A DNA stretch of 64,000 nucleotides from Agreia sp. VKM Ac-1783. Lineage in GTDB: Bacteria > Actinomycetota > Actinomycetes > Actinomycetales > Microbacteriaceae. Location: assembly GCF_900177765.1 (NCBI RefSeq), contig NZ_FXWI01000002.1:248001-312000 (forward strand). Direction: 5' to 3'. Under the pieces are notes generated by a model. That model saw only the letters and a list, made by a program, of their open reading frames with translations. It made no database searches and had not been told where the DNA came from. Of the stretch, positions 49,522-58,785 are shown piece after piece (the first letter of the stretch is position 1; the number at the start of each line of letters is the position of its first letter). The position numbers and the translations under genes are program-made.

Positions 49522-49601
49522 GCTCGGACGGCAATTGTAAAAACTGTGTTTCGCGTCGCTGCGGAACGTCGCAGAGCGGCTGCGAGATCCGGTGGTCGGT
49601 G

Positions 49602-50642
49602 TCAGTACTGGGTCGACGCGATGAGTCGCGAGACGGATCGAAGATACTTCTTGCGGTATCCCCCCGACATCATGTCGCCGGCGAAGACCTCGTCGAGCGG
49701 GCTGCCGGAGGCGAAGATCGGGATCTGAGCGTCGTAGACCCGGTCGATGAAGGCGACGAACCGCAGGGCGTCTGTCTGACTGTGCAGAGGGGTGACGTCG
49801 TCGAGCACGATCGCATCGATGCCGTCGATCAGCTTGACGAACTTCGAGGGGTGAAGGGTGCCGAGGTGGGCGATGAGCCCGCCGAAGTCGTCGCGCGACA
49901 CGGATGCCGACGCGGACTTCTCTACGACGGCCGAGACGGCCTCATCGATTCCCGCGTCGTCGAGCACGCGGGCATGACCTTCGATGTCGCGTCGGCGGTA
50001 GTCGAGGCCGTCGATCCGCACCGTGTCGAAGCGATCCGACAACGACTGGATCTCGCGAAGAAAGTCCGCCGCCGCGAATCGTCCCTCCCCCAGCGCGTTC
50101 GGCGGGGTGTTGCTCGTGGCGGCGAGCCGGGTTCCGGACGCGCTCAGGTCGGTGAGCAGTCGCGTCATCATCATCGTGTCGCCCGGGTCGTCGAGTTCGA
50201 ACTCGTCGATGGCGATCAGTTTCGCGCCGGTGAAGAGCTTCACCGCCGCCGCGTAGCCCATGGCGCCGACGATCGCGGTGTACTCGATGAAGGTGCCGAA
50301 GTACTTCGGCCCGGGAGCGGCATGCCAGAGAGCCGCGAGGAGGTGCGTCTTGCCGACGCCGAAACCGCCGTCGAGGTAGATGCCCGTCGGCCCCGCCGGC
50401 GCCTTCTTCTGCCGGGAAAAGAACCCGCCAGAGCGGGCCGACGGTGCCCACGAGGTCGAGAAGCGTCGAACGATCTCGAGAGCATCGGTCTGCGAGGGGT
50501 AGTCGGCATCGGGACGGTAGGAGTCGAACGACGCGGTGTCGAATTGCCGCGGCGGCACGAGCACCGCGGCCATCTCTGCTCCGGTGAGATTCGGAGCACG
50601 ATCGACGAGCCGAACGAGTGTGGTCGGGAGGGATGACGCCAT
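49602..50642 (-). CDS. zapE: ZapE/AFG1-like cell division ATPase
   Basis: 346 residues. AFG1 AAA-like ATPase. P-loop GGFGVGKT at 92-99, HLLAALWHAAP, Walker B LIAIDEFELDD, sensor LAATSNTPPNALGEGRF. In E. coli ZapE acts at the division ring; in actinobacteria its role is not shown. Divergent from sseA, with palindromes in the gap. Confidence 0.92.
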   Translation of the reverse strand: MASSLPTTLVRLVDRAPNLTGAEMAAVLVPPRQFDTASFDSYRPDADYPSQTDALEIVRRFSTSWAPSARSGGFFSRQKKAPAGPTGIYLDGGFGVGKTHLLAALWHAAPGPKYFGTFIEYTAIVGAMGYAAAVKLFTGAKLIAIDEFELDDPGDTMMMTRLLTDLSASGTRLAATSNTPPNALGEGRFAAADFLREIQSLSDRFDTVRIDGLDYRRRDIEGHARVLDDAGIDEAVSAVVEKSASASVSRDDFGGLIAHLGTLHPSKFVKLIDGIDAIVLDDVTPLHSQTDALRFVAFIDRVYDAQIPIFASGSPLDEVFAGDMMSGGYRKKYLRSVSRLIASTQY

Positions 50643-50650
50643 GACGGAGC

Positions 50651-50693
50651 TCTTCCGGAAAGTTTGTGTCGAACCGAGACGTTTTCCGGAAGA
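50651..50693. promoter_or_regulatory. Paired TTCCGGAA palindromes upstream of zapE
   Basis: TCTTCCGGAAA (50651-50661) and TTTCCGGAAGA (50683-50693) are a perfect 11-bp inverted repeat; each arm contains TTCCGGAA, and the two centres are 31 bases apart, about three helical turns. Confidence 0.6.
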
Positions 50694-50711
50694 ACGATCA
50701 CCGGAACGGCA

Positions 50712-50738
50712 TAGATTCGAGGGGAGACAAGTGTCTCC
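50712..50738 (+). promoter_or_regulatory. sseA -10 box with start-site dyad
   Basis: TAGATT (50712-50717) followed at the predicted start by the perfect dyad GGAGACAAGTGTCTCC (50723-50738). Confidence 0.45.
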
Positions 50739-50805
50739 AGACTAAACCGCCGATACCGCCGGGCCGGTCTCCGATCGGCTCGTGCACTCCCAGGAGGAAC
50801 CACCT

Positions 50806-51705
50806 ATGACCGTCGCCGCCGATCCGTCGCCCCGTTTCGCCGAATTCGCGCATCCGGAACGCCTGGTGAGCACCGACTGGCTGCAGTCGCATCTCGGCGA
50901 GCCGGGCCTCGTCGTGGTCGAGTCCGACGAAGACGTGCTCCTCTACGAGGTCGGGCACATTCCGGGCGCCGTCAAGATCGACTGGCACACCGATCTCAAC
51001 GACCCCGTGGTGCGTGACTACATCTCTGGAGAGCAGTTCGCCGCGCTGGCGTCGTCGAAGGGCATCTCCCGAGACAGCACGGTCGTGATCTACGGTGACA
51101 AGAACAACTGGTGGGCTGCCTATGCCCTCTGGGTGTTCACGCTCTTCGGCCACAGCGACGTGCGCCTGCTCGACGGCGGTCGGGACGCGTGGATCGCCGA
51201 GGGCAGGGCCATCACGACGGACGAGTCCGAGGTGGCGGCCGCGTCGTATCCGGTGGTGGAGCGCGACGACTCGGCGATCAGGGCGTTCAAAGAGGATGTG
51301 CTCGATCACCTCGGCAGCCCGCTCATCGACGTGCGCTCACCCGAGGAGTACACCGGTCAGCGCACCACGGCGCCCGCGTATCCCGAAGAGGGCGCACTGC
51401 GGGCCGGTCACATTCCGACCGCGCAGAATGTTCCGTGGGCGCGGGCCGCGGCAGCAGACGGCAGATTCCGCGGCATCGACGAGCTGAACGAGATCTACCG
51501 CGAGGGTGCCGGCCTCGTCGATGGCGATGAGATCATCGCGTACTGCCGCATCGGAGAGCGATCGAGCCACACCTGGTTCGTGCTCACCCACCTTCTCGGC
51601 TTCGATTCGGTGCGCAACTACGACGGTTCGTGGACGGAGTGGGGAAGCGCCGTGCGCGTGCCCATCGCCACGGGCGATGCTCCGGGAGCGGCACCGGGCC
51701 GGTAG
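50806..51705 (+). CDS. sseA: Thiosulfate/3-mercaptopyruvate sulfurtransferase (two-domain rhodanese)
   Basis: 299 residues from ATG 50806 (AGGAGGA upstream). Inactive N-terminal rhodanese domain (about 20-140) and active C-terminal domain with the loop CRIGERSSH (Cys247). Makes or moves persulfide sulfur. The sseA-sufE-like pairing 33 bases apart is also seen in mycobacteria. Confidence 0.93.
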   Translation: MTVAADPSPRFAEFAHPERLVSTDWLQSHLGEPGLVVVESDEDVLLYEVGHIPGAVKIDWHTDLNDPVVRDYISGEQFAALASSKGISRDSTVVIYGDKNNWWAAYALWVFTLFGHSDVRLLDGGRDAWIAEGRAITTDESEVAAASYPVVERDDSAIRAFKEDVLDHLGSPLIDVRSPEEYTGQRTTAPAYPEEGALRAGHIPTAQNVPWARAAAADGRFRGIDELNEIYREGAGLVDGDEIIAYCRIGERSSHTWFVLTHLLGFDSVRNYDGSWTEWGSAVRVPIATGDAPGAAPGR

Positions 51706-51738
51706 TCGGGCGCTCGTCGTAGGCGATAATTAACAGAC

Positions 51739-52176
51739 ATGGATGCGACAGAACTTCCCGACTCCCTCGCGGAGATCCGCGACGACTTTCTCGACCTCGA
51801 GGTCAAGGAGCGCCTGCAACTGCTGCTCGAGTTCTCGAATGAGCTGCCAGAGCTACCCGAGCGCTATCGGGATCACCCCGACCTCTTCGAGCGTGTCGAG
51901 GAGTGCCAGTCTCCGATCTTCATCGTCGTCGAGGTCGACGCCGACCAGGCGGTTCATCTGTTCGCCACCGCACCGGCTGAGGCGCCGACCACGCGCGGCT
52001 TCGCCTCGATCCTCGTGCAGGGCATCGACGGCCTCACGGCCTCGCAGGTGCTCGAGCTGGCCGACGACTACCCGAGCATGCTCGGTCTCACGGCCGCCGT
52101 CTCACCCCTGCGCATCCGGGGAATGACGGCGATGCTGGCCCGCATCAAGAGACAGGTGCGTGAGCGCGCCGCCTGA
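51739..52176 (+). CDS. SufE family sulfur acceptor
   Basis: 145 residues. Acceptor Cys56 in VEECQSPIFIVV, and the ILVQGIDGLTASQVL segment of SufE. It probably takes persulfide sulfur from the rhodanese or a cysteine desulfurase elsewhere. GATAAT lies 8 bases before the ATG, so a leaderless internal transcript is possible. Its stop lies one base from the stop of the convergent hydrolase. Confidence 0.92.
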   Translation: MDATELPDSLAEIRDDFLDLEVKERLQLLLEFSNELPELPERYRDHPDLFERVEECQSPIFIVVEVDADQAVHLFATAPAEAPTTRGFASILVQGIDGLTASQVLELADDYPSMLGLTAAVSPLRIRGMTAMLARIKRQVRERAA

Positions 52177-52177
52177 C

Positions 52178-53353
52178 TCACGCCTCGTGAAGCCAGACTC
52201 TGATCGCTTCGTTCCAGCGCTCCGGATCGTAGTTCCAGAGCTTCGTGTGCCGCGCGATCGAGAAGGGCACGAACGTCACGATGTCGGGACGGAGTTCGGC
52301 GAGCTTTCTGCTCGAGACGCTGGACACGTATCCGTCGTCGTCGCTGTGCAACAGCAGGATGCGGGTATCGAGTTCGCCGCTCCGTGCCACGAAGTCGAGG
52401 CGGCCGAGATCGACCGACTTCTCGAGCCCGGTGGCGACATTGCCCCAGTCGTGCGTCAGCGTGGCGAGGGCGGCGGTCTGCACGGGCGCGGGGATCCCGA
52501 GCTGGGTGCTGCGGTAGCGGAGCGTCTCGTTCCAGTCGATCACCGGTGAATCGAGGACGACGCCGTCGATCACACTCTTCATCTGCGATCGGGAGGCGAC
52601 CTGGAGGACTGTCGCTCCGCCCATGGACCAGCCCATCAAGATGACGCTCGTCGCGCCCGCCGCGACCGCGTAGGCCAGAGCTGCGTCCACGTCCTCCCAC
52701 TCCGTCTCGCCCAGCCGGAAACGACCGTCTGCGCTTCGAGGCGCATCCCCGTCGTTGCGGTACGAGACGAGGAGCGACGTGTACCCGGCCTCGTGGAAGA
52801 CTCTGCTCGCTCGAAGCGTCTCGGCACGCCTCACGGCGCGACCGTGAACCTGGATGACCCATCTGGTCGAGTCGGGGTCGTCGGCGGGGATCACCCACGC
52901 CGGAGCATCTCCGACGGGCGTGGTGATGGACACATTGCGGTAGGCGAAGGGGAACTCGCGCGGATGCAGGAAGTACCAGCCGCTGATTCGACCTGTCGAT
53001 GCCAGCTCGATGTCGCCGAAGTCGACCTCGAGCAGAGACCGGGTCACGGCGCCGTCTGCCACCGAGATGATCTCGCCGATCCGGGCGTGCCCGCCGCTGC
53101 GGTCGAACCAGAGGCTGTATCGCCCGGGCAGGAGAGTGTCGGCAGTGGCACGGAGGGTGATCGTTCCCGCCTCGAGGTCCACCGACTCGATGGTCGCGTC
53201 CTCCGACGGATGCTTCGGTGGCACGACGACCGAGCGAGAGACGAGCGTCGTGAGAACGGCGGCAGCGGCGGCTGTCGCGGCGGCCAGTGCTCCGGCCACT
53301 ATGGTGGCGCTAGCCCAGCCGGGTACAGGACGGCGCTCGTCGGATGCGGTCAT
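52178..53353 (-). CDS. Membrane-anchored alpha/beta hydrolase
   Basis: 391 residues. N-terminal helix (ATIVAGALAAATAAAAAVLT, about 15-34), an Ig-like or beta region, then a hydrolase fold with nucleophile elbow GWSMGG, Asp in LLLHSDDDGYV and His in ARHTKLW. Resembles the BAAT/acyl-CoA-type or serine peptidase-like hydrolases; substrate unknown. Catalytic domain predicted outside the membrane. Confidence 0.85.
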   Translation of the reverse strand: MTASDERRPVPGWASATIVAGALAAATAAAAAVLTTLVSRSVVVPPKHPSEDATIESVDLEAGTITLRATADTLLPGRYSLWFDRSGGHARIGEIISVADGAVTRSLLEVDFGDIELASTGRISGWYFLHPREFPFAYRNVSITTPVGDAPAWVIPADDPDSTRWVIQVHGRAVRRAETLRASRVFHEAGYTSLLVSYRNDGDAPRSADGRFRLGETEWEDVDAALAYAVAAGATSVILMGWSMGGATVLQVASRSQMKSVIDGVVLDSPVIDWNETLRYRSTQLGIPAPVQTAALATLTHDWGNVATGLEKSVDLGRLDFVARSGELDTRILLLHSDDDGYVSSVSSRKLAELRPDIVTFVPFSIARHTKLWNYDPERWNEAIRVWLHEA

Positions 53354-53453
53354 ATCGGTGTGGTCTCCCTGTCGTCGACGCCGAAGGCAGGCCGGAGCCC
53401 GCCCGCAATGGTCGTCATCGGCGTGCCTGCGGCGCGCAGCATGCGGGAAACTC

Positions 53454-53459
53454 TAGTCT
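53454..53459 (+). promoter_or_regulatory. -10 box of the leaderless DUF3000 gene
   Basis: TAGTCT 6 bases before the GTG start of the DUF3000 gene. Confidence 0.5.
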
Positions 53460-53465
53460 GCAGAC

Positions 53466-54062
53466 GTGTCCGACACTCCAACCACGTCCGAACTCCCTGC
53501 TGCTTTCGAGGCTGCCGTGGCGGCGGTCCGTGCAGCTGCGACCCGACCCGAGCTCGTCGTCTCCGAGATTCCTTCGCCCGCCAACCTCGCTCCGTATTCG
53601 CTCGCGCTCGCCGCAGATGTGAATCCGGAACGCCACGGCTCGGACTCGGAGCTCGGCACGGGGCGATTCATCCTCCTCCACGATCCCGACGAGCCCGAGG
53701 CCTGGGGCGGCGCATTCCGCGTCGTCTGCTTCGCACAGGCGCCGCTCGAGACAGAGATCGGGCTCGACCCTTTTCTCGCCGACGTCACCTGGTCGTGGCT
53801 CGTGGATGCGCTCGACACGCGCGGCGCACGGTACTCGGCGGCGTCCGGAACGGCCACCAAGATCATCTCCAGCGGCTTCGGCGAGCTGAAGTCGCAGGGC
53901 GACGGCGCACAGATCGAACTGCGCGCATCGTGGACCCCCGACGATTTCGACGTGACGGCGCATGTGGAAGGCTGGGGGGAATTGCTCTGCATGCTCGCCG
54001 GTCTTCCCCCCGCGATCGACGGAGTCACACAATTGAATGCGAGGCGCTTCGGGCGTGACTGA
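53466..54062 (+). CDS. DUF3000 protein
   Basis: 198 residues, soluble. PSPANLAPYSLALAAD, WGGAFRVVCFAQAPLE and DVTWSWLVDAL are family signatures of this actinobacteria-specific protein, which lies next to an HRDC ribonuclease D gene in most species. Function unknown. GTG start, no Shine-Dalgarno, TAGTCT at 6 bases. It overlaps the rnd gene. Confidence 0.88.
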   Translation: MSDTPTTSELPAAFEAAVAAVRAAATRPELVVSEIPSPANLAPYSLALAADVNPERHGSDSELGTGRFILLHDPDEPEAWGGAFRVVCFAQAPLETEIGLDPFLADVTWSWLVDALDTRGARYSAASGTATKIISSGFGELKSQGDGAQIELRASWTPDDFDVTAHVEGWGELLCMLAGLPPAIDGVTQLNARRFGRD

Positions 54063-55320
54063 CGAATACGAGACCATCCCCGACTCCGGCACGACTGAGG
54101 TATCGCCGGAGTCGGCTCCGCGCACACTGGCACTCACGGTCATAGATACCCGCGAGGCCTATCTCGAAGCGGTCGAGCTGATCGCCGCCGGGCACGGCCC
54201 CATCGCGGTCGACGCGGAGCGGGCATCCGGTTTCAAATTCTCGCAACGCGCGTACTTGATCCAGCTCTACCGACGCGGGGCGGGCAGCTTTCTCTTCGAC
54301 CCACCGGCGATCGGTTCCTTCACCGAGCTGAACGACGCGATCTCGCGCGAGGAGTGGATCCTGCACGCCGCGAGTCAGGATCTGGCCTGTCTTCGCGAGG
54401 TGGGACTCGACCCACGCGTCATCTTCGACACCGAACTCGCCGCCCGGTTGCTGGGCATTCCGCGCGTCGGACTCGGCAGCGTCGTCGAGGAGTTCCTCGG
54501 AATCCACCTCAAGAAGGAACACTCCGCGGCAGACTGGTCTCGCAGACCTCTGCCCGAGTCTTGGCTCGAGTACGCAGCCCTCGACGTCGAACTCCTCCCC
54601 GATCTGCGAGACAAACTGGCAGAGCTCCTGATCGAGAATTCCAAGGCCGTGATCGCGGCTCAGGAGTTCGAGGCGACGAGGCTGAAAGAGCCCAAACCGG
54701 CCGCCGCCGAGCCCTGGCGTCGACTCACGGGCGTGCATTCGCTTCGTAATCCCCGCAACGTCGCTGTGGCGAGGTCGCTCTGGATGGCGCGAGATGAACT
54801 CGCCCGCGAGATCGATGTGTCGCCCGGCAGGTTGGTGCCCGATTCGAGTCTCGTCGCAGCGGCACGTGTTCTCCCCGAGTCGAAGCGGGAGCTCGCCGCG
54901 CTCAAGGAGTTCTCGGGCCGGGCGAGCCGAACCGAGATCGACCGGTGGTGGGCTGCCCTCGAAGAAGGCAAGGCCGCCACCGACCTGCCGGTCAACCGCC
55001 GAAGCGAAGACACGCTACCTCCCCCGCGCAGCTGGTCGGATCGCAACCCCGAAGCGGACTCTCGCCTGAAGGCTGCTCGAGCGGCCCTTGCCGAGCTGTC
55101 GGAGTTCGTCAACATCCCGGTCGAGAATCTCCTCACTCCCGAGACTCTGCGCCGGGTTGCCTGGACCCCGCCCGAGCCGACGACTGCGGCGGCGATCGCG
55201 GCATCCCTGTCAGAGCTCGGCGCCCGCCCGTGGCAGCTTGAACTAACTGCACAGCCAATCGCCCAAGCCTTTGTCGATGCCCACCAAAAGGCAGAGAACG
55301 AGCCCGAAGCCTCGTCGTAG
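54055..55320 (+). CDS. rnd: Ribonuclease D-like 3'-5' exonuclease with HRDC domain
   Basis: 421 residues from GTG 54055 (an in-frame ATG at 54037 is possible). DEDD exonuclease: DAERASGF (about residue 58), HAASQDLACLREVGL, FDTELAARLLG and YAALDVELLPDL. HRDC domain at about 220-300, then a C-terminal actinobacterial extension. Overlaps the DUF3000 stop by 8 bases, so the two may be linked in function. Confidence 0.92.
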   Translation: MTDEYETIPDSGTTEVSPESAPRTLALTVIDTREAYLEAVELIAAGHGPIAVDAERASGFKFSQRAYLIQLYRRGAGSFLFDPPAIGSFTELNDAISREEWILHAASQDLACLREVGLDPRVIFDTELAARLLGIPRVGLGSVVEEFLGIHLKKEHSAADWSRRPLPESWLEYAALDVELLPDLRDKLAELLIENSKAVIAAQEFEATRLKEPKPAAAEPWRRLTGVHSLRNPRNVAVARSLWMARDELAREIDVSPGRLVPDSSLVAAARVLPESKRELAALKEFSGRASRTEIDRWWAALEEGKAATDLPVNRRSEDTLPPPRSWSDRNPEADSRLKAARAALAELSEFVNIPVENLLTPETLRRVAWTPPEPTTAAAIAASLSELGARPWQLELTAQPIAQAFVDAHQKAENEPEASS

Positions 55321-55335
55321 GAACAGTCAAAGGAT

Positions 55336-55364
55336 TTCGACCGCTCTTTAGCCCCGCCTAGGAT
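55336..55364 (+). promoter_or_regulatory. Promoter of fadA-fadB
   Basis: TTCGAC, 17 bases, TAGGAT; leader of about 24 bases with AAGGAGG before the GTG. Confidence 0.65.
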
Positions 55365-55394
55365 CGTCTCGGTTCTCAACCAGAAGGAGGCAAA

Positions 55395-56606
55395 GTGGCC
55401 GAAATAGCCGAAGTCGTATTTGTTGATGGGGTGCGCACACCCTTCGGGCGTGCGGGCGAAAAGGGCATGTACTGGCAGACCCGTGCAGACGACCTGGTCG
55501 TGAAAGCGATCATCGGTTTGCTGGAGCGAAACCCGTCCGTTCCCAAGGAGCGTATCGACGAGGTCGCCATCGCTGCGACCACACAGCAGGGAGACCAGGG
55601 GCTCACGCTCGGCCGCACCGCGGCCCTGCTGGCAGGACTCCCCCAGTCCGTTCCGGGCTTCGCCATCGATCGCATGTGCGCCGGCGCGATGACGAGCGTC
55701 ACCACCCTGGGCAGCGGAATCGGTTTCGGTGCGTATGACCTCGCCATCGCCGGCGGTGTCGAGCACATGGGCCGCCATCCCATGGGATTCAACGCCGACC
55801 CGAACCCGCGTTTCCTCGCCGAGAAGCTGGTCTCCGAAGAAGCCCTGAACATGGGATCGACGGCCGAGCGCATCCACGACCGTTTTCCGTCGCTCACGAA
55901 GGAGCGCTCCGATCGCTACGCGCTTCGGAGCCAGCAGAAGGTCGCGGCCGCCTACGAGGCCGGAAAGATCCAGCCCGACCTCATTCCCGTTGCGACGCGC
56001 AGCGCCGCTGGATGGGGACTGGCCACCCGCGACGAGGCTCCTCGTCCAGAAACCACTATGGAGGGTCTCGCCGGTCTGCGCACGCCCTTCAGGCCGCACG
56101 GCCGCGTCACCGCGGGAAACTCGTCGGGCCTGAACGACGGCGCTACCGCGTGTCTGCTCGCCAGCGGAGCCACCGCGAAAGAACTCGGCCTCACGACGAA
56201 GATGAAGCTGGTCAGCTTCGCGTTCGCCGGCGTCGAGCCCGAGATCATGGGCATCGGACCGGTGCCCTCGACCGAGAAGGCCCTGCGCAAAGCAGGTCTG
56301 TCGATCACCGACATCGGTCTCTTCGAACTGAACGAGGCGTTCGCGGTGCAGGTGCTGTCGTTCCTCGACCACTTCGGCATCGACGACGACGATCCCCGCG
56401 TGAACGAGTACGGCGGAGCTATCGCCATCGGACACCCGCTCGCATCGTCGGGCGTACGTCTGATGAATCAGCTCGCCCGACAATTCGAGGAGCACCCCGA
56501 GGTGCGCTACGGCCTCACCGCCATGTGCATCGGTCTCGGCCAGGGCGGCACCGTCATCTGGGAGAACCCTCACTACAACAAGAAGGCGAAGGCAGCGAAG
56601 CGATGA
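55395..56606 (+). CDS. fadA: Acetyl-CoA acyltransferase (3-ketoacyl-CoA thiolase)
   Basis: 403 residues. Last step of beta-oxidation. Nucleophile Cys95 in DRMCAGAMTS, NEAFAVQ His loop replaced by the usual NEAFA, GHPLASSGVR and CIGLGQGGTV with the second Cys. GTG start. The stop overlaps the fadB start (ATGA). Confidence 0.94.
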   Translation: MAEIAEVVFVDGVRTPFGRAGEKGMYWQTRADDLVVKAIIGLLERNPSVPKERIDEVAIAATTQQGDQGLTLGRTAALLAGLPQSVPGFAIDRMCAGAMTSVTTLGSGIGFGAYDLAIAGGVEHMGRHPMGFNADPNPRFLAEKLVSEEALNMGSTAERIHDRFPSLTKERSDRYALRSQQKVAAAYEAGKIQPDLIPVATRSAAGWGLATRDEAPRPETTMEGLAGLRTPFRPHGRVTAGNSSGLNDGATACLLASGATAKELGLTTKMKLVSFAFAGVEPEIMGIGPVPSTEKALRKAGLSITDIGLFELNEAFAVQVLSFLDHFGIDDDDPRVNEYGGAIAIGHPLASSGVRLMNQLARQFEEHPEVRYGLTAMCIGLGQGGTVIWENPHYNKKAKAAKR

Positions 56607-58747
56607 CCGACTACTCCACAATCGACTTCTCTTCTCTCGCCGAACTGTCGGCAGACGAGGTCGTGACTCACTCGTACGTTCGTGACATCCCGCTTCCGAG
56701 CGGCAAGGTGCTGGCGCTGATCACGCTCGACAATGATCGTGACCACACGCGTCCGTCTACCCTCGGGCCCAACTCCCTGCTCGAGTACGGAGCGGCGCTC
56801 GACGCCCTCGCAGTGCGGGCATCGGCCGGCGAGATCCAGGCCGTCGCCGTCACCGGCAAGCCGTACATCCTCGCCGCCGGCGCCGACCTGTCGAAGGTCG
56901 GCGACATCCCGAGTCGGGAGCTCGCCAAGCAGATGGCGCAGCTCGGACACTACACCTTCGGCAAGATGGCGACGATCGGCGTACCCACGTTCGCCTTCAT
57001 CAACGGACTGGCATTGGGCGGTGGTGTCGAGGTGGCCCTCGCAGCCGACTACCGCACAATCGACTCGTCGATTCCCGCCCTGGCACTCCCCGAGGTCTTC
57101 CTCGGCATCATTCCGGGATGGGGCGGCGCATACCTGCTCCCCAACCTCATCGGCATCGAGAACGCCCTCAAGGTCGTCGTCGAGAACCCGCTGAAGAACA
57201 ACCGCACGCTGAAGGGCCAACAGGCCTTCGATCTCGGTATCGCCGACGCGATCTTCCCCCCGGCCTCCTACCTCGAGCAGTCGCTCGTCTGGGCCGACGG
57301 AGTGCTGACCGGTCGCATCACGGTCTCGCGTTCGAACGTGCCGGGCAAGCTCGAGCGCCTCGTGAAGTGGGACGCGGCGATCTCGATCGCGCGCAAGATG
57401 CTCGAGTCGAAGATCGGAACCGTCGCGGCGTCGCCGTACGCGGCGCTCGACCTGCTCAAAGCAGCGAAGTCGGGATCGGCGGAGGACGGGTTCGCTCGTG
57501 AAGACGACGTGCTGGCCGACCTCATCTCGGGCGATCAGTTCCGCGCGAGCATCTACTCGTTCAACCTCGTGCAGAAGAGGGCCAAGCGGCCCGCGGGTGC
57601 TCCGGATAAGGCCCTGGCCAAGCCGGTCACGAAGGTCGGCGTCATCGGCGCCGGACTCATGGCCAGCCAGTTCGCGTTGCTCTTCGTTCGACGACTCCGG
57701 GTTCCTGTCGTGATCACCGATCTCGATCAGGCGCGGGTCGACAAGGGTCTCGCCTACATCCGCGACGAGATCACGGCGCTCAAAGACAAGGGCCGCATCG
57801 GCGCAGACGAGGCCAACCGGCTCGGCGCGTTGGTGTCGGGCACGACAGACAAGGCCGATTTCGCCGATGCCGACTGGGTGATCGAGGCGGTCTTCGAGGA
57901 GCTCGGCGTCAAACAGGATGTCTTCGCCGACGTCGAGAAGTACGTATCTGACACGGCCGTGCTCGCGACCAACACCTCATCGCTGTCGGTCGAGCAGATC
58001 GGAGCGAAGCTGTCCCACCCGGAGCGACTGGTCGGATTCCACTTCTTCAACCCGGTTGCGGTCATGCCGTTGATCGAGGTCGTCAATACCCCGTCGACAG
58101 ACGAGGCGACGCTGAGCACGGCGATGGTCATCGCCGCGAAGCTCCGGAAGAACGCCGTCATCACCCGCGACACCCCGGGTTTCGTCGTCAACAGGATTCT
58201 GGCGAAGCTGCTGGGCGAGGCCATGCACGCGGTCGACACGGGCACTCCCTTCGAGGTTGTAGACAACGCCCTTAAGCCCTTCGGGTTGCCCATGACGCCG
58301 TTCGAACTGCTCGAGCTCGTGGGTCTCAAGGTGGGGGCGCACGTGCTCGACACCCATCACGCGGCCTTCCCCGACCGATTCTTCGAGAGCTCGAATCTGC
58401 ACAAGCTTGCGGAGCACGGCAAGATCTTCGAGCGCGACTCCAAGGGCGCGATCAAGGGCTTCGATAAGAAGGCCGTGAAGATCGTCGCCGACGGCGGACC
58501 TGGCGGAACGGCTCTCACCGAGGCGGAACTCCTGCGTCGGGTGGAGGACGGCCTCGCTGACGAGATCAAACGCATGCTCGATGACGACGTCGTGCACGCG
58601 GCGGAGGACATCGACCTCTGCCTCATCCTCGGAGCGGGCTACCCGTTCCAGATGGGCGGCGCTACGCCGTACCTCGATCGGGTCGGGGCGAGCGAGAGGG
58701 TGTTCGGAGACACCTTCCACCACCCGCCGATCGCCGGTACCGACTAG
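56603..58747 (+). CDS. fadB: Fused enoyl-CoA hydratase / 3-hydroxyacyl-CoA dehydrogenase
   Basis: 714 residues. Hydratase at 1-~190 with AAGADLSKVG oxyanion loop and LALPEVFLGIIPGWGG catalytic region; dehydrogenase at about 345-714 with IGAGLMASQFA NAD loop, LATNTSSLSV and RLVGFHFFNPVAVMPL catalytic His. Forms the trifunctional complex with FadA. ATG 56603 is chosen; the open frame upstream is inside fadA. Confidence 0.94.
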   Translation: MTDYSTIDFSSLAELSADEVVTHSYVRDIPLPSGKVLALITLDNDRDHTRPSTLGPNSLLEYGAALDALAVRASAGEIQAVAVTGKPYILAAGADLSKVGDIPSRELAKQMAQLGHYTFGKMATIGVPTFAFINGLALGGGVEVALAADYRTIDSSIPALALPEVFLGIIPGWGGAYLLPNLIGIENALKVVVENPLKNNRTLKGQQAFDLGIADAIFPPASYLEQSLVWADGVLTGRITVSRSNVPGKLERLVKWDAAISIARKMLESKIGTVAASPYAALDLLKAAKSGSAEDGFAREDDVLADLISGDQFRASIYSFNLVQKRAKRPAGAPDKALAKPVTKVGVIGAGLMASQFALLFVRRLRVPVVITDLDQARVDKGLAYIRDEITALKDKGRIGADEANRLGALVSGTTDKADFADADWVIEAVFEELGVKQDVFADVEKYVSDTAVLATNTSSLSVEQIGAKLSHPERLVGFHFFNPVAVMPLIEVVNTPSTDEATLSTAMVIAAKLRKNAVITRDTPGFVVNRILAKLLGEAMHAVDTGTPFEVVDNALKPFGLPMTPFELLELVGLKVGAHVLDTHHAAFPDRFFESSNLHKLAEHGKIFERDSKGAIKGFDKKAVKIVADGGPGGTALTEAELLRRVEDGLADEIKRMLDDDVVHAAEDIDLCLILGAGYPFQMGGATPYLDRVGASERVFGDTFHHPPIAGTD

Positions 58748-58772
58748 CTATCTGACCGTCGGGGGCTCGTCC

Positions 58773-58778
58773 TAGTCT
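58773..58778 (+). promoter_or_regulatory. -10 box of the DHFR-like gene
   Basis: TAGTCT 7 bases before the ATG. Confidence 0.45.
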
Positions 58779-58785
58779 GTGAGGC

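Noticed and set aside
54660-56621. A long antisense open frame across rnd and fadA
   Set aside because: Low-complexity shadow; both sense genes are full-length with conserved motifs.
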